Source: B30-G6 sp964633115
Lineage (GTDB): Bacteria > Desulfobacterota > Desulfobacteria > Desulfobacterales > B30-G6
Length of the DNA: 35,747 nt
Direction: 5' to 3'
NCBI GenBank assembly: GCA_964633115.1
Contig: CAZWEO010000045.1
Coordinates: 1-35,747 of the forward strand
In this document: piece after piece, positions 33,104 to 35,747 of the stretch
Layout: the number at the start of each line of letters is the position of its first letter
How positions within the stretch are numbered: position 1 is the first letter of the stretch
Program-made: the position numbers and the translations under genes
Notes under the pieces: model-generated
Told to the model about the DNA's origin: nothing
Database searches by the model: none
What the model saw: only the letters and a program-made list of their open reading frames with translations

Positions 33104-33141
33104 TGCCTATGCATTTATGCGTACGCATTCATGCGTAGGCA
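33104..33141. repeat. 38-base palindrome in the rpsU leader
   Basis: Two 19-base arms mirror each other with three mismatches around a perfect ATGCGT/ACGCAT centre, about 30 bases upstream of the rpsU start. It is built from GCATTTATGC-like words and may fold as an RNA hairpin in the leader. The rest of the 33074-33280 gap is AT-rich. Confidence 0.55.
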
Positions 33142-33280
33142 TTATCGATCGTTCATTATTGACCAAGAGTATATACTAATAATCTGTTTATTGAATTGCA
33201 AGTAAAAAAACTTTACGTGTTAGAAATATATACACAATTTTTACCGCAACGGTATTTGACAGAATTATTAAAAAAATCGT

Positions 33281-33955
33281 CTACAATTTGGATTGCAATT
33301 CGGCTGTGACATCCTTGACAGTGGGTTCACCATCCAAGGTAATATACTTCAGATCGGCGGTTTTCTCAGCCAGATCTCGAAAATAATAGGCCGAGGCCAA
33401 GGTGCCGACTTCACTATCGTAATAGATATTATGACGTTTGTTGATGGCGTCTTCGTCCTGATCATCGGAACGGGTTTTTAAATCACCCCCGCAGACGCGG
33501 CATTTATCACCATCGGGTTTAATGACATCGATGAAAATATTGTTGGGATGATTATTGTCATTGACACATAGGCGTCGGCCCATGATTCTATTTTTGGCAA
33601 TCTCGCGATCCAGAAGGATTTCAACGACGATGTCGAGGCTCATATTGGCTTCTTTCAAAGCCTCATCCAGTTTGATGGCCTGGTTTTTATTGCGTGGAAA
33701 TCCATCCAGCAACCAGCCATCTTTACAGTCATCACGCTGCAGACGGTCCAAGATCATCGGAATGGTAATATCGTCGGGAACCAAATCACCTTTGTCAATG
33801 TATGCTTTTGCCTGGGCGCCCAGTTCGGTGCCATTGGAAATATTTTCACGGAATATGGCTCCCGATTCAATATGCGGGGTATGGTATTTATCCTTTAAAA
33901 TAGCGCCTTGGGTTCCCTTGCCACTGCCATTCGGTCCAAAAAATAGAATATTCAT
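33281..33955 (-). CDS. adk: Adenylate kinase
   Basis: Adenylate kinase balances ATP, ADP and AMP. The 224-residue protein has the P-loop GPNGSGKGTQ (near residue 7), the AMP-site segment DKGDLVPDDIT, WLLDGFPRN and the start of the LID domain with GRRLC. The LID region has cysteines in RRLC and CRVC and a histidine in NNHPNN, so a zinc-binding LID is likely. The LID is somewhat longer and more acidic than in E. coli (214 residues). GGAG lies six bases before the ATG. A perfect hairpin separates it from the upstream CCA/poly(A) polymerase gene. Confidence 0.94.
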   Translation of the reverse strand: MNILFFGPNGSGKGTQGAILKDKYHTPHIESGAIFRENISNGTELGAQAKAYIDKGDLVPDDITIPMILDRLQRDDCKDGWLLDGFPRNKNQAIKLDEALKEANMSLDIVVEILLDREIAKNRIMGRRLCVNDNNHPNNIFIDVIKPDGDKCRVCGGDLKTRSDDQDEDAINKRHNIYYDSEVGTLASAYYFRDLAEKTADLKYITLDGEPTVKDVTAELQSKL

Positions 33956-33975
33956 ATAATTCTCCTTTCCTTTAA

Positions 33976-34014
33976 TTAAAATTACTCCGGCGGCAATCGC
34001 CGGAGTAATTTTAA
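33976..34014. terminator. Perfect 17-bp hairpin between cca-like gene and adk
   Basis: Bases 33976-33992 pair perfectly with 33998-34014 around a five-base loop; the GC-rich core is CTCCGGCG/CGCCGGAG with A/T flanks that form short U-tracts on either strand. It lies 55 bases after the stop of the minus-strand gene upstream and about 10 bases before the adk ribosome binding site. So it is either a terminator or a leader hairpin for adk. Confidence 0.6.
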
Positions 34015-34069
34015 TTTTTCAATGTGCTTCTACAGGATTGCGAGGCCCAATGTCAAGAAAAGCCTCGAT

Positions 34070-35470
34070 TTACGTTTGTGATGCCATCTCGGAAGCCAGC
34101 GCCAGGGCCTCTTTGGGATTTGTGATTTGCCCGCTGAGCTGGGCCTCTCTAACGTGTCGCAGGATTTTATTGAACAGGGATGAGGGGGTTAGCTGCAGCG
34201 TATCCATTAGATCAAAGCCGTTTATCAAAGGCGGTATTTCTGATCGCGATTTAAAATCAGTCGTATAAAGGTTAGCTACTTTGGCTATAAAATCCTCAAA
34301 ACCTTGGCGGGGTTCTTGGTGTTCTGCAGTTTTAGCACGCATATCGGCTAAGGCCAACATCAGCAAATCGGAAGTAAACCCTTTGGTTTGCATAAAAAAA
34401 CGGGTCATGCCCTTGGGACCCAACTGGTTGTGCTTCACGGCTTGAAATAAATGTAATGGTCTGAGGTGGTGGCGAACCAACTGGGTGAGGGATTCAATCT
34501 CTTTGCGTGGCAATCGGAGACGTTTTCCAATGGCAGTGGTCATTTGGGCCCCGGTTTTTTCATGACCATAGAACCGAATCTGACCGATTGAGGATTCCTG
34601 CCGGGTAATGGGTTTGCCAATGTCATGCAACAGGGCGGCGAGGTGCAACCTAATTCGTCTTTGGGTGTTCATTGGATCTAGCAAGGGTGTAATTTCTGGT
34701 TTAGGTGTTGTAAGGTTGTTGGTTAGTTTTTCAAGTGCAAACATAGTTTGCATGCTGTGTTCGAAAACATCAAATGCATGCTGGCTGCCCTGTCCGCAAC
34801 CAACCAGGTCTTCTAACTCTGGGAGGATGTGAAAGAGGATTCTCGAAGCACTCATGCTTTTCAGGTAATAATGAACTTGGTGCCCTGCTAGAATGATCGC
34901 AAGCTCTGCTTGAATTCGCTCAACGGCGGGTTTACGTATCAAAGCAGCCTCTATCTGCAGCGATCGGCGGGTATCATCTTCAATCTGAAAATCAAGCTGG
35001 GATGCCAAACGATAGGCTCTTAATAGACGCAGGGGATCAGCTTGAAAGCCGGTTGGGGAAACCAATCGGATCTGACGATCTCTTATATCCTTGATTCCGC
35101 GGGTGACATCGATAAAATTATGAGTCCAAGTTTCATAGGCAAGTGCATTGATGGTAAAATCACGATGTAATAAATCTGATTCTATGCTGTCTCCCTGTAA
35201 TGCGGAGATATCGATAATGTGGCTGGTTGTAACCAGGCGGAATAAAGGATGCGTGCGCGGACCCAAAGGGATTACGCGACTTTGCGTGCGATTGGCAATT
35301 TGCACGGCCAGCTTCAGGGGATTTCCTTGGACAGCAATATCGATATCGAAAGAATCTCTGCCCAGCAGACGATCCCGCAAAGAGCCACCCACGATGTAGA
35401 TGCCCGGGCGTTTTGGAAGCACATCAAGTTTGAAAGCTATTTTGTGATTTGACATGCTGTGCAAGCTCAT
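34070..35470 (-). CDS. CCA tRNA nucleotidyltransferase / poly(A) polymerase family with HD domain
   Basis: The 466-residue protein belongs to the class II nucleotidyltransferase family that contains CCA-adding enzymes and poly(A) polymerases. It has GGSLRDRLLG with the metal aspartates in FDIDIAV (near residue 42), RDFTINALAY (about 103), the RNA/nucleotide-binding DPLRLLRAYRLASQL (about 143), and an HD phosphohydrolase domain (HLAALLHDIGKP, near 276). The HD domain favours a bacterial CCA enzyme or a partial-CCA enzyme; sequence alone does not settle specificity. All tRNA 3' ends cannot be judged here, but the tRNA in this window encodes CCA. The ATG at 35470 has no good ribosome binding site; an ATG five codons in is an alternative. 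Confidence 0.85.
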   Translation of the reverse strand: MSLHSMSNHKIAFKLDVLPKRPGIYIVGGSLRDRLLGRDSFDIDIAVQGNPLKLAVQIANRTQSRVIPLGPRTHPLFRLVTTSHIIDISALQGDSIESDLLHRDFTINALAYETWTHNFIDVTRGIKDIRDRQIRLVSPTGFQADPLRLLRAYRLASQLDFQIEDDTRRSLQIEAALIRKPAVERIQAELAIILAGHQVHYYLKSMSASRILFHILPELEDLVGCGQGSQHAFDVFEHSMQTMFALEKLTNNLTTPKPEITPLLDPMNTQRRIRLHLAALLHDIGKPITRQESSIGQIRFYGHEKTGAQMTTAIGKRLRLPRKEIESLTQLVRHHLRPLHLFQAVKHNQLGPKGMTRFFMQTKGFTSDLLMLALADMRAKTAEHQEPRQGFEDFIAKVANLYTTDFKSRSEIPPLINGFDLMDTLQLTPSSLFNKILRHVREAQLSGQITNPKEALALASEMASQT

Positions 35471-35747
35471 GGACTGACGTCATCAGTATCGCCCAAAAAT
35501 CGAAATCGTTATCAAAATCGAATCAATTTATTGGTCAAAAACCGTAGGATGCTCAAACGATGTGCTATTCTGGTCCCGATATCGATTTGGATTTCGAGAC
35601 TTGAATAGCTTGCATAACATTTATCTGCTTTGTGACACTTACCTTATTTAAACCATACAGCTTACAACACTATCGTCAACACTATATTACCCCCCAAATT
35701 GAGCGGTTTCATTTTTGAACAGCTATTTTCCCACAGAGGTGAGAGCT
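35471..35747. other. Leader region of the last gene; no gene seen
   Basis: No frame looks coding. On the minus strand TTGACG near 35675 followed by TATGGT (16-base spacing) is a possible promoter. Close to the gene, hexamer-like AAATCG words repeat (35497-35526). Confidence 0.35.

Noticed and set aside
32999..33205. 68-residue plus-strand frame over the rpsU leader
   Set aside because: Antisense to rpsU and through the palindrome; no family features.

Overview
The window looks like a chromosomal core segment of a deltaproteobacterium (Desulfobacterota), most likely a sulfate-reducer relative of the Desulfobacterales. The reasons are the gene content and order, the split purine gene pair, a NuoF/GltD-like hybrid oxidoreductase, and intergenic short-word arrays of a kind I associate with that group. 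No marker gene fixes the taxon, so this is inference. I see no phage, insertion sequence, CRISPR array or rRNA.

Region 1 (155-16069, minus strand) is an almost complete division and cell wall (dcw) cluster. In transcription order it runs mraZ, rsmH, ftsL, ftsI, murE, murF, mraY, murD, ftsW, murG, murC, murB, ftsQ, ftsA. Most junctions are 1-4 base stop/start overlaps. The exceptions are the murG-murC and murC-murB gaps, which hold large imperfect palindromes. The cluster ends at the window edge, where ftsZ would be expected; no ddl lies between murB and ftsQ. Upstream of mraZ are a candidate promoter and paired GTGGA repeats with 10 bp spacing that look like MraZ operator boxes.

Region 2 (16528-22302, plus strand) carries an HD-domain hydrolase, a purH split into separate IMP cyclohydrolase and AICAR transformylase genes, and a 650-residue Fe-S flavoprotein. 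That protein joins a NuoF-type 4Fe-4S domain (without the FMN/NADH domain) to a GltD/NfnB-like NADPH module. A compact multi-stem RNA is predicted in its leader, directly after a promoter.

Region 3 (22488-26160) has hisD (minus), serC (plus, with a palindromic leader and a terminator), and a small gene graveyard. The graveyard holds the second half of an EamA transporter, then the C-terminal tail of an ammonium transporter.

Region 4 (26161-35470) holds a coupled PilZ-sirtuin-FmdB group (minus), an M23 peptidase (minus), a membrane-anchored coiled-coil gene broken by a frameshift (plus), a nucleotidyltransferase, tRNA-Arg(CCG), folC, rpsU, adk and a CCA-adding/poly(A) polymerase family gene (all minus).

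The most striking unexplained structure is a set of degenerate tandem arrays of 6-8 nt words, mostly heptamers. They fill many spacers, often begin at a stop codon, and several switch strand halfway so that the halves can pair. They resemble in form the heptanucleotide STRR repeats of heterocystous cyanobacteria, but the words differ.
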